DNA from: Bauldia litoralis
GTDB lineage: Bacteria; Pseudomonadota; Alphaproteobacteria; Rhizobiales; Kaistiaceae
Assembly (NCBI GenBank): GCA_945882315.1
Contig: CAMCWB010000024.1
Span: 1 to 49,324, forward strand
Direction: 5' to 3'
Length of the DNA stretch: 49,324 nucleotides
The notes under the pieces are model-generated. The model saw only the letters and a list, made by a program, of their open reading frames with translations. It searched no databases and had not been told where the DNA came from. This document shows, one piece after another, positions 16,395 through 25,852 of the stretch; position 1 is the first letter of the stretch; the number at the start of each line of letters is the position of its first letter. The translations under genes and the position numbers were made by a program.

Positions 16395-17486
16395 ATGATC
16401 GGCCGTACGCTGACGCTCTATTTCGCGGGACGCTTCGCCAAGATGGTCCTGGCGATGTTCGCGCTGTTCTTCTGCCTCATCGCGACCATCAGTTATTTCG
16501 AACTGGTCCGTAAGGTCCTCCAGTCGGACGATTACGATGTCCTGAGGGGCGCGATGGTGATCCTGCTTCGGGTCCCGTCCTTCTCGGAATATGCCCTGCC
16601 CTTCGCGACACTGTTCGGCTCGATCGCGGCCTTCGTCATCGCCAACCGGCGCCTGGAAGTCGTCGTGGCCCGTGCCGCGGGCATTTCCGCCTGGCAGTTC
16701 CTCCTGCCGGCGACGGTGGTCGGCCTTCTCTTCGGCGTGCTCGCAACGACAGTCTACAACCCGATCGCGGTGGCGCTGAAGGATTCGGCCGATTGGATGA
16801 ACGCCTCGATCGGTTCCGATTCGAGCACCGCCTTCGATGCGAGCACCGGTCCGGTCTGGCTGCGGCAGGCCGGCGGCGACCGCGAATCGATCATCGGAGC
16901 GACCGAATCATACGACAACGGCCTCGGCCTGACCGGGGTGACCGCCATGGTCTTCGATCGATCGGGGCGCTTCATCGAGCGTGTCGATGCGGGCACCGCA
17001 CATTTCGCCACGGGCGAGTGGCTCATCAACAACGCAACCGTCACCGCGCCGGGCAAAACACCTGAAAGAACCGATGTTTACCGTCTGGCGACCATGCTCG
17101 GCGCCGACGACATCAAGCAAACCTTTGAAAACACGGACACTGTGTCATTTTGGGGACTCCCCGGACTAATCGATGCGGCAGAGAAGGCAGGCCTCTCCTC
17201 GGACCGCTATCGGCTGCGCTATAATGCACTTCTCGTTCAGCCGATTCTCCTTTTGGCAATGGTACTTATAGCGGCCATCGTGTCCCTCAGATTCTCCCGT
17301 TCCAAGGACCTCGGCCAGATGATTTTGTCTGGCATCGGAGTAGGCTTCGTGCTTTATGTAATCACGAAGATTGCTCGGGATTTGGGGGGTGCGGGAATCG
17401 TGCCGGCACCGCTTGCGGCGTGGATACCCGCTATTGTGGCGACATTGATCGGAATCACAGTTCTCCTTCATCTGGAGGACGGATGA
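16395..17486 (+). CDS. lptG: LPS export ABC transporter permease LptG
   Basis: The 363-residue YjgP/YjgQ family protein starts MIGRTLTLYFAGRFAKMVLAMFALFFCLIATISYFELVRK, with membrane helices near residues 15-35, 55-80 and 95-120, a periplasmic domain in the middle and three C-terminal helices (ILLLAMVLIAAIVSLRFSRSKDLGQ and following). It pairs with LptF. Its TGA overlaps the ATG of lptD (ATGA), which points to translational coupling. Codon use in the last third, around 17050-17400, looks somewhat less GC-biased than its neighbours. Confidence 0.95.
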   Translation: MIGRTLTLYFAGRFAKMVLAMFALFFCLIATISYFELVRKVLQSDDYDVLRGAMVILLRVPSFSEYALPFATLFGSIAAFVIANRRLEVVVARAAGISAWQFLLPATVVGLLFGVLATTVYNPIAVALKDSADWMNASIGSDSSTAFDASTGPVWLRQAGGDRESIIGATESYDNGLGLTGVTAMVFDRSGRFIERVDAGTAHFATGEWLINNATVTAPGKTPERTDVYRLATMLGADDIKQTFENTDTVSFWGLPGLIDAAEKAGLSSDRYRLRYNALLVQPILLLAMVLIAAIVSLRFSRSKDLGQMILSGIGVGFVLYVITKIARDLGGAGIVPAPLAAWIPAIVATLIGITVLLHLEDG

Positions 17487-19963
17487 TCGGTACGAAAGTC
17501 CCGGGTGCGGTCGGCTATGGTGCCGGTCGGCGCTTGAGGTTTACCCTCTCCGGCGCGCTGCTTGGCGCGGCCTTCCTGTCGGGAATCATTCTCTCACCGC
17601 TTTCGCCTGCGCTTGCGCAGGGTTCGACGAGCATTACCGAGGCCATGGCTTCTTCGGTGGCGCCCGGCGAGCAGATGCTCGTCGAGTCCGACCAGCTCGT
17701 TTACGACTACGACAACAACAGCGTTTCCGCCGTCGGCAATGTCCGCATCTATTACGGCGGCTATTCGCTCGAAGCCGAGAAGGTCACCTACAACAAGACC
17801 GCCGGCCGCCTGATCGCGACCGGACGGGTCAAGCTGACCGATCCGAACGGCGCCGCTTATTATTCCGAACAGTTCGACATGACCGACGACTTCGCCGACG
17901 GCTTCGTCGAATCTCTGCGCGTCGAGTCCACCGACAACACCTATTTCGCCGCGGCCCGCGCCGAGCGCGAGGGCGGCGACAAGACGACCTTCGTCAAGGG
18001 CGTCTACACGGCCTGCGAACCCTGCCGCGAGCGCCCTGAAAAGCCACCGCTCTGGCAGGTGAAGGCGGCCAAGATCGTCGTCGATAACAAAGAGAAGATG
18101 ATCTATTTCGACGACGCCTCGCTCGAATTCCTGGGCGTGCCCGTCGCGTGGGTGCCTTTCTTCTCGACCGCCGACCCGTCGGTGAAGCGCAAGTCCGGCT
18201 TCCTGACGCCGACCGCCGGCTATTCCGAGCGGCTGGGCACGACGATTTCAGCTCCCTATTTCTGGGCGCTGGCCCCGAATTACGACGTGACCTTCACGCC
18301 GACCGCGTTGACCCGCCAGGGCCTTCTTGCCGAGTTCGAATTTCGGCACCGGCTCCAGACCGGCAGTTACTCGCTGCAGATGGCCGGCATCAACCAGCAG
18401 GATTCTGAAGCTTTCCTCAAAGGCGATGACACAAACGACGACGGGGAAATCGACGAGGACGAGGCTGAGTCCGGTCTCTACGCCCAGAAGGATTGGCGCG
18501 GCGGTATCCGGACGACTGGCGAATTCGACTACAACAAGCAGTGGTCCTACGGCTGGGACATCACCGCGCCGAGCGACCGTACCTTTACCCGTCATTACGG
18601 CGTGCTGAACAACGACCGGGACTTCGCGACCTCGCAGATCCACCTCACCGGCCTCGGCGAGCGCAACTGGTTCGATACGCGCGCCTATTATTTCCAGTCG
18701 CTGACCGACGATCCCCAAAATGAGAAATACGACCAGGGCAAGCAGCCGATCGTCGGCGTCGTCGATCATGACTACATCTTCGACAATCCGGTCATGGGCG
18801 GGGAACTTTCCATCACCTCGAATCTGACGACATTGCATCGCGACGACGAGGATCCCTTCTCCTTCACCACGGATGACGGGGTCTACAGCCCTGTCACGAT
18901 CGACGGCATCCAGCACTATCGCGGCCTTGAGGGCGGCTACACGCGCGCCTCGACCGAGATCGAGTGGCAGAGGCAGTTCGTCGGGCCTATGGGCCAGTTG
19001 ATCACGCCTTTCGCCTATCTTCGCGCCGACGCTTTCGCGATGGACGTCGATGCTCCGAGTTCGCTGTCGGGCCTGGGCTCCGAGGTCAACGTGACCGACG
19101 ACGACTTCGCTTTCCGTGCCGTGCCGGCGGTCGGCGTCGACTGGAGCCTGCCTGTCATGGCGACGACAGCCTACTCGACGCATGTCTTCGAGCCGATGGC
19201 GCAACTAATCGCCCGGCCCGACGCGACTTCCTCCGACAATGTGCCGAACGAAGACTCACAGAGCCTCGTCTTCGACGACGCCACCCTGTTCGACCGTGAC
19301 AAATATTCCGGTTTCGACCTCGTCGAATCCGGCGTGCGCGCCAATCTCGGCATCCGCTATCGCGGTACCTTCTCGAATGGCGGCTCGATCGAAGGCCTGT
19401 TCGGCCAGTCCTTCCACCTCGCCGGCGACAATCCCTTCGCTGAAACCGATGTGGCCAATACCGGGGCGGCATCCGGGCTCGAGTCCGACCGGTCCGACTA
19501 TGTCGGCCGCGTCTCCTTCGATTCCGGCGTCGGTCCGCGGCTCGATTTCCGTGGCCGTTTCGACGAGGATAGTTTCGAGATCCAGCGCGGCGAGATCGAA
19601 GCGACCAACGCCATCGGCCCGCTCACCGCGTCGGCGAGCTATCTTTTCCTGCGCGAATATCCGAACGATCCCGACGCGCTGACGCCGATCTCGGTGCTGC
19701 GCGGCGCCGCCTCGCTGAGCCTCCATGAGAATTGGCGGCTGTTCGGAACGATGGCTTATGACCTCAAGAACGAAAAGATTGCCAGCGACAGCATCGGTCT
19801 CGCTTACGATGACAGTTGCGTGACATTTTCGGTCGCCTACAGCGAGACGCGAGAGGACTATTCGGACATCATCGCCTCGCGCCAGATCAACTTTCTCTTG
19901 TCCCTACGCACACTTGGCGACGTTCAGTATCGGACCGACATCACCGGCATGGCCTCCGATTAA
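17483..19963 (+). CDS. lptD: LPS-assembly outer-membrane protein LptD
   Basis: I use ATG 17483 (GGAGG at 17474-17478, ATGA overlap with lptG), giving 826 residues. A signal peptide ends at about SPALAQ (residue 46). The N-terminal OstA/LptA-like beta-jellyroll domain runs from about 65 to 190 (DNNSVSAVGNVRIYYGGYSLEAEKVTYN), and the LptD barrel follows to the end. It inserts LPS into the outer leaflet with LptE. Only three Cys are seen: a CEPC pair near residue 177 and one near the C-terminus (DDSC), a pattern compatible with a disulfide between the jellyroll and the barrel. Residues 316-327 form a canonical EF-hand-like loop within an acidic stretch, which is unusual. Confidence 0.95.
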   Translation: MIGTKVPGAVGYGAGRRLRFTLSGALLGAAFLSGIILSPLSPALAQGSTSITEAMASSVAPGEQMLVESDQLVYDYDNNSVSAVGNVRIYYGGYSLEAEKVTYNKTAGRLIATGRVKLTDPNGAAYYSEQFDMTDDFADGFVESLRVESTDNTYFAAARAEREGGDKTTFVKGVYTACEPCRERPEKPPLWQVKAAKIVVDNKEKMIYFDDASLEFLGVPVAWVPFFSTADPSVKRKSGFLTPTAGYSERLGTTISAPYFWALAPNYDVTFTPTALTRQGLLAEFEFRHRLQTGSYSLQMAGINQQDSEAFLKGDDTNDDGEIDEDEAESGLYAQKDWRGGIRTTGEFDYNKQWSYGWDITAPSDRTFTRHYGVLNNDRDFATSQIHLTGLGERNWFDTRAYYFQSLTDDPQNEKYDQGKQPIVGVVDHDYIFDNPVMGGELSITSNLTTLHRDDEDPFSFTTDDGVYSPVTIDGIQHYRGLEGGYTRASTEIEWQRQFVGPMGQLITPFAYLRADAFAMDVDAPSSLSGLGSEVNVTDDDFAFRAVPAVGVDWSLPVMATTAYSTHVFEPMAQLIARPDATSSDNVPNEDSQSLVFDDATLFDRDKYSGFDLVESGVRANLGIRYRGTFSNGGSIEGLFGQSFHLAGDNPFAETDVANTGAASGLESDRSDYVGRVSFDSGVGPRLDFRGRFDEDSFEIQRGEIEATNAIGPLTASASYLFLREYPNDPDALTPISVLRGAASLSLHENWRLFGTMAYDLKNEKIASDSIGLAYDDSCVTFSVAYSETREDYSDIIASRQINFLLSLRTLGDVQYRTDITGMASD

Positions 19964-20074
19964 GCGCTGCGCTGATCATGGTTTCGCCTGAATTCGGGAC
20001 AGGATGACGGCCAATCCCGGTTGGGACACGCGACGCGGCCCAACGCCCAGCTCCGAAGAGAAGCTTTCAAAAAG

Positions 20075-20995
20075 ATGTCTGTCGCTCTCCGTTCGTTCGC
20101 GATCATCGCCACGGTCCTCACGACCCTGACCGCATGGATCGCCCTTGCCGCTGCCCAGAGCTCGATCCGCGTCATCGTCAATGGTGCGATCATCACCAGC
20201 TACGATATCGGCCAGCGCGCCCGCCTCCTGCCCCTCTTCGGCAATAAGGGCGGTGAGAAGGCCGCGACCGAGGAACTGATCGACGAAGTCATCAAGCTGC
20301 AGGAGGCGCGCAAGCGCGCCATCGCCGTTTCGGATGCCCAGGTCGATGCGGCCTTCGAGAATCTCGGCAAGGAACGCAAGGTCAACGTCAAGCAGATGAC
20401 GCAGGAACTTGGCCGCATGGGCATCGCCGCCGAGACCATGAAGCGCTGGATCAAGGCGCAGATGACCTGGCAGCAAATGGTCCAGGCGCGCGTCCGTCGC
20501 GAAGGACAGGTGAAGAGCGCCGATATCATGTCGGCCATGCTCCAGAAGGGTAGCCCCGACGACATCACCGTCACCGAATATGTGCTTCAGCAGATCATCT
20601 TCGTCGTGCCTTCGGGCTCTTCCGCAAATGCGTTTGCCCAGCGCCGCCGCGAGGCGGAGGGCTTCCGCCAGCGTTTCCCTGGCTGCGAACAGAGCCTGGC
20701 TCTCGCCAAGAACCTGAAGGGAGTCGTGGTCCGCGACGCCGGCCGGAGGGATACGACCCAGCTCCGCGGCGCCCAGGGCGACGAAATCAAGGGTACCGAG
20801 GAGGGCAAGACGACCCGGCCGATCCAGTCTGAAAACGGGATCGAGCTCTACGCGGTCTGCTCGAAGCGCGATTTCCGCAGCAATGCCGGCGCGCGCACCG
20901 AGATCGAGTCCCAGCTTCGCCTCGAGCAGGCCAAGACGCTTGGCCAGGACTATATGAAAGAGCTGCGCGACGCGGCCGTCATCCAGCGTCGCTGA
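20075..20995 (+). CDS. SurA-like periplasmic chaperone/peptidyl-prolyl isomerase
   Basis: A TTG at 20021 would give 324 residues, but ATG 20075 places a clean signal peptide at the N-terminus (MSVALRSFAIIATVLTTLTAWIALAAAQ), giving 306 residues. The mature part starts SSIRVIVNGAIITSYDIGQRARLLPLF, the SurA N-terminal domain, and the C-terminal third (VTEYVLQQIIFVVP to IELYAVCSKRD) looks like a degenerate parvulin domain. It is shorter than E. coli SurA (428) and has one parvulin-like domain at most. Its place between lptD and pdxA is the conserved surA position and fits a role in LptD folding. Confidence 0.85.
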   Translation: MSVALRSFAIIATVLTTLTAWIALAAAQSSIRVIVNGAIITSYDIGQRARLLPLFGNKGGEKAATEELIDEVIKLQEARKRAIAVSDAQVDAAFENLGKERKVNVKQMTQELGRMGIAAETMKRWIKAQMTWQQMVQARVRREGQVKSADIMSAMLQKGSPDDITVTEYVLQQIIFVVPSGSSANAFAQRRREAEGFRQRFPGCEQSLALAKNLKGVVVRDAGRRDTTQLRGAQGDEIKGTEEGKTTRPIQSENGIELYAVCSKRDFRSNAGARTEIESQLRLEQAKTLGQDYMKELRDAAVIQRR

Positions 20996-20998
20996 GGC

Positions 20999-22030
20999 AT
21001 GGCTTCGTCCGCACCAGCCGACATGCTGCCGCTGGCCCTGACCATGGGCGAACCGGGCGGCATCGGTCCGGATGTGACCATCGCTGCCTGGCGGGTCCGT
21101 GCCGCACTGCGCCTGCCGGCCTTTTACTGTCTCGCCGATCCTGAAATGCTCGCCGAACGGGCGCGGCTCCTGTCGCTCGATTGCCCGATCGAGATCGTCG
21201 AGCCGGGCAATGCTGCCGCAGTCTTCGCGAGAGCCCTGCCTGTCGTACCGCTCGGCAAGCCTGTCACAGCGCGGCCGGGCGAACTGATCTCGGCCAACGC
21301 CCATGCCGTCATCGAGGCGATTGCGCGCGCCGTCGGCGACGTCCGCTCCGGCGCCGCCTCGGCGATCGTCACCAACCCGATCAACAAGAAGGCGCTCTAC
21401 AACGCCGGCTTCAACCATTCCGGCCATACGGAATTCCTGGGCACGCTGTCGGCGGCCTGGACCGGCCATGCCGCGCGGCCGGTCATGATGCTTGCCGGCC
21501 CGACGCTGAAGGCCGTGCCGGTGACGATTCATGAGCCGCTCAAGGCCGTGCCGGGGATGCTCACCGAGGAGTTGATCGTCGAGACGGCGATGATCGTCGC
21601 GACCGATCTCAGAAGGCGCTTCGGCCTGCCCAACCCGCGCCTCGCTGTCTCCGGCCTCAACCCCCATGCCGGCGAAAGCGGCGCCCTCGGCAGCGAGGAG
21701 GAGCGGATTATCGCTCCGGCCGTCGCGGCGCTGCGGGCCGCCGGCATTGCCGCAACCGGCCCGCACTCGGCCGACGCCATGTTCCATCCGGCCGCGCTTG
21801 CCGCCTATGACGCGGCAATCTGCATGTATCACGACCAGGCGCTGATCCCGGCAAAGACGCTGTCCTTCGCCGAGACGGTCAACGTCACGCTCGGCCTCGC
21901 CTTCATCAGGACGTCGCCCGATCACGGTACCGCGCTCGACATCGCCGGCACCGGCAAGGCCGACCCGTCGAGCCTCGGCGCCGCCTTGCGGCTCGCCGGA
22001 GAACTGACCCGCAACCAGTTCGCGGCATGA
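20999..22030 (+). CDS. pdxA: 4-hydroxythreonine-4-phosphate dehydrogenase
   Basis: The 343-residue enzyme oxidises 4-phosphohydroxy-L-threonine in the DXP-dependent pyridoxal phosphate pathway. [17 protein letters not shown] at the start, [25 protein letters not shown] in the middle and [12 protein letters not shown] and [16 protein letters not shown] near the end are the family motifs, with the divalent-metal His residues in HTEFL, HAGE and HDQ. It begins 3 bases after the SurA-like stop and overlaps rsmA by ATGA, so the three are probably one transcript. Confidence 0.96.
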   Translation: MASSAPADMLPLALTMGEPGGIGPDVTIAAWRVRAALRLPAFYCLADPEMLAERARLLSLDCPIEIVEPGNAAAVFARALPVVPLGKPVTARPGELISANAHAVIEAIARAVGDVRSGAASAIVTNPINKKALYNAGFNHSGHTEFLGTLSAAWTGHAARPVMMLAGPTLKAVPVTIHEPLKAVPGMLTEELIVETAMIVATDLRRRFGLPNPRLAVSGLNPHAGESGALGSEEERIIAPAVAALRAAGIAATGPHSADAMFHPAALAAYDAAICMYHDQALIPAKTLSFAETVNVTLGLAFIRTSPDHGTALDIAGTGKADPSSLGAALRLAGELTRNQFAA

Positions 22031-22878
22031 GCCCGATCGACGACCTGCCGCCGCTCCGCGACGTCATCGCCCGCCATGAGCTGCGTGCCATAAAGGCTTT
22101 CGGCCAGAACTTCCTCCTCGACCTCAACCTGACGGCACGCATCGCTCGCGCCGCCGGCGACCTCCGGGAGGTTACGGTGGTGGAGGTCGGCCCCGGTCCC
22201 GGCGGCCTGACGCGGGCGCTGCTCGCGGCCGGCGCCAAGCGGGTCGTTGCCATCGAGCGCGACCGGCGCTGCATCGCGGCGCTCGCCGAGATCGAAGCGC
22301 ATTATCCCGGCCGCCTGACGGTGATCGAAGGCGACGCGCTCGCGACCGACATGGCGGCCCTGGCCGACGGGCCGACCCGCATCGTCGCCAACCTGCCCTA
22401 CAACATCGCGACGCCGCTGCTGATCGGCTGGCTTCAGACCGAGCCCTGGCCGCCCTGGTACGAATTGATGACGCTGATGTTCCAGCGCGAAGTCGCCGAG
22501 CGCATCGTCGCCGAGCCGGGCGCCAAGGCCTATGGCCGGCTGGGCGTCGTGTCGGGCTGGCGGAGCGAGGCGCGGCTTCTCTTCGATATCGATCCGCGCG
22601 CCTTCACGCCGGCCCCGAAAGTGACGTCGTCGGTGGTCAGCTTCGTACCCCGTCCACAGCCGCTGGAAGCCGATACGAGGCTTCTCGAGCGCGTCACCGC
22701 GGCGGCCTTCGGCCAGCGCCGCAAGATGCTCCGCCAGAGCCTGAAATCGCTTGGCGTCGATACGAGTGCGCTTCTCGATATGAGCGGCATCGACGGCACC
22801 AGCCGGGCCGAGGAGATCGACGTCGCCGGCTTTGCCGCGCTGACCCGGAACTTCGCAATCCTCGCCGGGACGGGCTGA
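22027..22878 (+). CDS. rsmA: 16S rRNA dimethyladenosine transferase
   Basis: The 283-residue KsgA/RsmA protein dimethylates two adjacent adenosines near the 3' end of 16S rRNA. Motifs are [17 protein letters not shown] (substrate entry), [15 protein letters not shown] (SAM motif I) and the catalytic [11 protein letters not shown]. The C-terminal helical domain contains [13 protein letters not shown]. It starts inside the pdxA stop (ATGA) and is convergent with gmk, with a gap of only 5 bases. Confidence 0.97.
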   Translation: MSPIDDLPPLRDVIARHELRAIKAFGQNFLLDLNLTARIARAAGDLREVTVVEVGPGPGGLTRALLAAGAKRVVAIERDRRCIAALAEIEAHYPGRLTVIEGDALATDMAALADGPTRIVANLPYNIATPLLIGWLQTEPWPPWYELMTLMFQREVAERIVAEPGAKAYGRLGVVSGWRSEARLLFDIDPRAFTPAPKVTSSVVSFVPRPQPLEADTRLLERVTAAAFGQRRKMLRQSLKSLGVDTSALLDMSGIDGTSRAEEIDVAGFAALTRNFAILAGTG

Positions 22879-22883
22879 GCCGC

Positions 22884-23528
22884 CTACTGCTCGGATTGCA
22901 GTGCGACGACGAAGTCGGCAAGGCCGCGCTGGCGGATACGCTTGTGGCGTTCCGCGACGAGGATCGAGCGCACCGCCGCAAGGGATTGCTCCAGATCCTG
23001 GTTGATCACGACATAATCGTATTCGCCCCAGTGGCCAATTTCGTCGCGGGCGTTGCGAAGCCGCCGCTGGATGACGTCGTCATCATCCTCGGCGCGTCGC
23101 ACGAGACGGGAGCGGAGCTCCGCCATGCTCGGCGCCAGGATGAAGACCAGGACCACGTCCTCGCGGGCCGCTTTCGCGATCTGAGCGGCTCCCTGCCAAT
23201 CGATATCGAACAAAACATCCTTGCCGGCGGAAAGCGCCTCCTCGACCGGGCCGGCCGGCGTCGCATAAAGATTGCCGTGGACTTCCGCCCATTCCAGAAG
23301 ATCGCCCGCATCGCGCATCCGGCCGAATTGCCGGGTATCGATGAAATGATAATGCACACCGTCGATCTCGCTTGAGCGCCGCTGCCGCGTCGTCACCGAG
23401 ATCGACAGCGCCACGCGCTCGCGTTCTTCGTCGATGAGCTGGCGCGCGATCGAGGACTTGCCGGCGCCGGACGGCGACGACAGGACCAGCATGAAACCGC
23501 GACGCTTCAGGTCGACCGTGTCAGCCAC
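22884..23528 (-). CDS. gmk: guanylate kinase
   Basis: The 214-residue enzyme phosphorylates GMP to GDP. The P-loop [10 protein letters not shown] lies at about residues 18-27, the GMP-binding segment [20 protein letters not shown] follows, and [10 protein letters not shown] and the lid [21 protein letters not shown] are typical. A GTG start is used, with TGGAGTG upstream; an internal ATG at residue 13 would cut into the P-loop strand. It lies 4 bases after the yicC stop and is co-transcribed with it. Confidence 0.96.
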   Translation of the reverse strand: MADTVDLKRRGFMLVLSSPSGAGKSSIARQLIDEERERVALSISVTTRQRRSSEIDGVHYHFIDTRQFGRMRDAGDLLEWAEVHGNLYATPAGPVEEALSAGKDVLFDIDWQGAAQIAKAAREDVVLVFILAPSMAELRSRLVRRAEDDDDVIQRRLRNARDEIGHWGEYDYVVINQDLEQSLAAVRSILVAERHKRIRQRGLADFVVALQSEQ

Positions 23529-23532
23529 GCCA

Positions 23533-24420
23533 TCACTCCAGATTCTGAATCTGCTCGCGCAACTGATCCACCACGCCCTTCAAGTCAAGTCCGATCGCCG
23601 TCAGGCTGCGGTCGTTCGACTTGGCACAGAGCGTGTTGACCTCGCGGCTGAATTCCTGCGCCAGGAAATCGAGACGGCGGCCGACCGGCCCGCCCTCCGA
23701 CAGGATCTCCGTCGCGGCGACGACATGCGCCTCGAGCCGGTCGATCTCCTCGCGGATATCCGCTTTGGTGGCGAGCAGCACGGCCTCCTGGTGAAGCCGC
23801 ACCGGATCGAGCGCCGGCGCCGCGCCGAGCAGCATCTTCACCTGTTCGGCGAGACGTGCCTTGATCGCCTCGGGCGTGCGCGCCGGCGACGCTTCGGCGC
23901 GCCGCACCAGCGCGGCGATCTCGACGAGCCGCGTACCGAGGACGACGCCCATCGCCTGCCCTTCGCGCGCCCGCATCTCGACAAGGTCGACAAGCGCATC
24001 GTCCAGCGCGTGCAGGATTTCCGCGTCGAGCGCCACCCGCTCGACCTCGTCCATCTCGGCCTCGGACGTCTCGACGACGCCGCGGATGGCAAGGATGCCG
24101 TCGAGCGTCGGCGGCTGGACATCGATCCGGGCGCCGAGCCGGTCCATGACGGCAAGCACCTCGGAAAGAACGTCCTCGTTGATCCGGATGCGGCTCACGG
24201 CACCTTCCGTGGCGACGCTCAGGCTGATCTGCACATTGCCCCGCGACAGTCTCGCGGCGGAACGCTCCCGCACCACCGGCTCCAGCCGGTCGAATCCCGG
24301 CGGCAGCCTCTGACGCAGATCCAGCCCCTTGCCGTTGACGCTGCGGATTTCCCAGGTCCAGCGATAGCCGAAGGCAGCGCCATCGGCCCGCGCGAAACCC
24401 GTCATACTGTGCAATGGCAT
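23533..24420 (-). CDS. YicC family endoribonuclease-like protein
   Basis: I choose ATG 24418-24420, so that the protein begins [14 protein letters not shown], matching the family start; this gives 295 residues. The N-terminal YicC domain ([14 protein letters not shown]) and the C-terminal DUF1732 domain ([28 protein letters not shown]) are both complete. YicC of E. coli acts as an RNase that affects small RNA turnover. The yicC-gmk pair is conserved widely, and here they are separated by 4 bases. Confidence 0.93.
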   Translation of the reverse strand: MPLHSMTGFARADGAAFGYRWTWEIRSVNGKGLDLRQRLPPGFDRLEPVVRERSAARLSRGNVQISLSVATEGAVSRIRINEDVLSEVLAVMDRLGARIDVQPPTLDGILAIRGVVETSEAEMDEVERVALDAEILHALDDALVDLVEMRAREGQAMGVVLGTRLVEIAALVRRAEASPARTPEAIKARLAEQVKMLLGAAPALDPVRLHQEAVLLATKADIREEIDRLEAHVVAATEILSEGGPVGRRLDFLAQEFSREVNTLCAKSNDRSLTAIGLDLKGVVDQLREQIQNLE

Positions 24421-24552
24421 GTGAATCCCGTCGGCAAAGCCCCTGTGGGCGCAGTCAAGCCGCACGTTTGCCCTGGAATCAAGCCCTGCCGCAAGCGGCC
24501 GGGTCCTGCCGTGAAGTTCCGGGCCAGGAACCTACGTTTTCCGCCGATTCGC

Positions 24553-25734
24553 CTACTGTGGCGCCGGTGCTGCCGGCGTCTCGGCAGGGGCTGCCTCGGA
24601 GGTGGCCCGGCTCACTTCGCGCCAGCGCGCCACGTTGCGGAGATGCTCCTCGTAGGATTCGGCGAAGGCATGTCCGCCGGAGCCGTCGGCGACGAAGAAG
24701 AGGTCTCGTGTCCGCGACGGATTCGCCACCGCTTCCAGCGAGGCGCGGCCCGGATTGGCGATCGGCGATGGCGGCAGCCCATCCGAGGTGTAGGTGTTGA
24801 ACGGCGACTGTTTGTCGAGATCGGCGCGGCTCAGCATGAAGCCGTCAGGCTTTCCGGCACCGCCGAAGAGCGCATAGATCACCGTCGGGTCCGACTGCAG
24901 GCGCATGTTGAGGCGCAGGCGGTTGATGAAGACGGCCGCGACGCGGCTGCGCTCATCGGCGAGCGAGGTCTCCTTCTCGACCACCGAGGCCATCACGACG
25001 AGTTCGTCGATGGTGGAGATCGGCAGATCGTTGGCGCGCCGGTTCCAGACGTCGGTGACGATCCGGTCGCGGTCGCGGCGCATGCGGTTGAGAACATTCT
25101 CGCGCGTATCGCCGCGGGTGAATTTATAGGTCTCCGGCAGGAGCGCGCCCTCCGGCGGAACCTCGGCGATGTTGCCGACCAGGATGTCGTCGGCATTCAG
25201 CCGGTCGACGATCTGCTTGCTGGTCAGGCCTTCCGGAATCGAGACCGAATAGAGGATGCCGCGTCCGGCGACCATGGTGTCCATGATCTCGCGCATGCTG
25301 GCGCGCGCCGGAACCAGATACTCGCCGGCCTTGAGGTTAGCCTGCTCGCCGCTGAACCAGACGCCGGCGATGAACAGCCACTTGCTGGAAATCGCGCCGC
25401 TGCGCTGGAGCATGTCGGCAATGCCCGCGACGTCGGTGCCGCGTTCGATGCCGACGGTCCGTGCCTGGTCGAGGGCGCCTTCGCTCTCGAATCGCATCTT
25501 GCCGAAGAAAAAGGCCGCCCCGCCGCCGATCAGCGCGATGATCACGATCGTCATGAAGAAGTTCAGGAAGATCACGGCCGGGTGGCGCGCTGCGCGCGAG
25601 CGCGGCGGCGGCGGCGGCACCGCCTCTGGCTGCAAGGCTTCGGTAGGACTTTTCGGCGCTACCCGATGCGACGCCAGGCGTGCCGAGAGAACCTCGGTAT
25701 CGTCGTCGTAACGGCTGTTCCGATAGTTGCTCAT
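24553..25734 (-). CDS. mltG: endolytic murein transglycosylase
   Basis: The 393-residue protein has a cytoplasmic tail of about 55 residues with Pro-rich PPPPPRSRAARHP, one membrane helix (VIFLNFFMTIVIIALIGGGAAFFFG) and a periplasmic YceG-like domain. The catalytic Glu is in VVMASVVEKETSLADERSRVAAVFINRL, and LQSDPTVIYAL and GLPPSPIANPG are further family motifs. It cleaves nascent glycan strands near the membrane. The C-terminus ends in a low-complexity Ala/Pro tail. It follows fabF, an order I know from Hyphomicrobiales. Confidence 0.95.
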   Translation of the reverse strand: MSNYRNSRYDDDTEVLSARLASHRVAPKSPTEALQPEAVPPPPPRSRAARHPAVIFLNFFMTIVIIALIGGGAAFFFGKMRFESEGALDQARTVGIERGTDVAGIADMLQRSGAISSKWLFIAGVWFSGEQANLKAGEYLVPARASMREIMDTMVAGRGILYSVSIPEGLTSKQIVDRLNADDILVGNIAEVPPEGALLPETYKFTRGDTRENVLNRMRRDRDRIVTDVWNRRANDLPISTIDELVVMASVVEKETSLADERSRVAAVFINRLRLNMRLQSDPTVIYALFGGAGKPDGFMLSRADLDKQSPFNTYTSDGLPPSPIANPGRASLEAVANPSRTRDLFFVADGSGGHAFAESYEEHLRNVARWREVSRATSEAAPAETPAAPAPQ

Positions 25735-25760
25735 TCCGTCCGCCTTTGAGCTTCAACGCG

Positions 25761-25784
25761 CGGCCGCCGCTGCGCCGGCGGCCG
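25761..25784. other. 9-bp GC hairpin upstream of mltG
   Basis: CGGCCGCCG at 25761-25769 and CGGCGGCCG at 25776-25784 pair perfectly around the loop CTGCGC. It lies in the fabF-mltG gap, 27 bases before the mltG start on the minus strand. No U run follows. Confidence 0.6.
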
Positions 25785-25826
25785 AAGCGCGAATGTATCA
25801 CCGAATGTGGCCAAAGCGGGATAGCC

Positions 25827-25852
25827 CGCCGTCATTCAAGAATGGCGGCGGA
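25827..25852 (-). terminator. terminator-like hairpin across the fabF stop
   Basis: CCGCCGTCATT and AATGGCGGCGG pair with one mismatch around CAAG. The stem includes the fabF stop codon at 25836-25838. There is no strong U run, so this may only protect the 3' end of the fabF message. Confidence 0.4.

Noticed and set aside
20021-20074. TTG start extending the SurA-like protein
   Set aside because: The extension would bury the signal peptide behind 18 charged residues; ATG 20075 is better.
19976-21925. 649-residue open frame on the minus strand opposite surA/pdxA
   Set aside because: It is an antisense shadow in GC-rich DNA: Arg/Gly/Asp/His-rich without recognisable motifs, while the plus strand encodes clear SurA-like and PdxA proteins.
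23434-25749. 771-residue open frame on the plus strand opposite gmk, yicC and mltG
   Set aside because: It spans three genes of recognised families on the other strand and has shadow-like composition, with many Arg and no domain.
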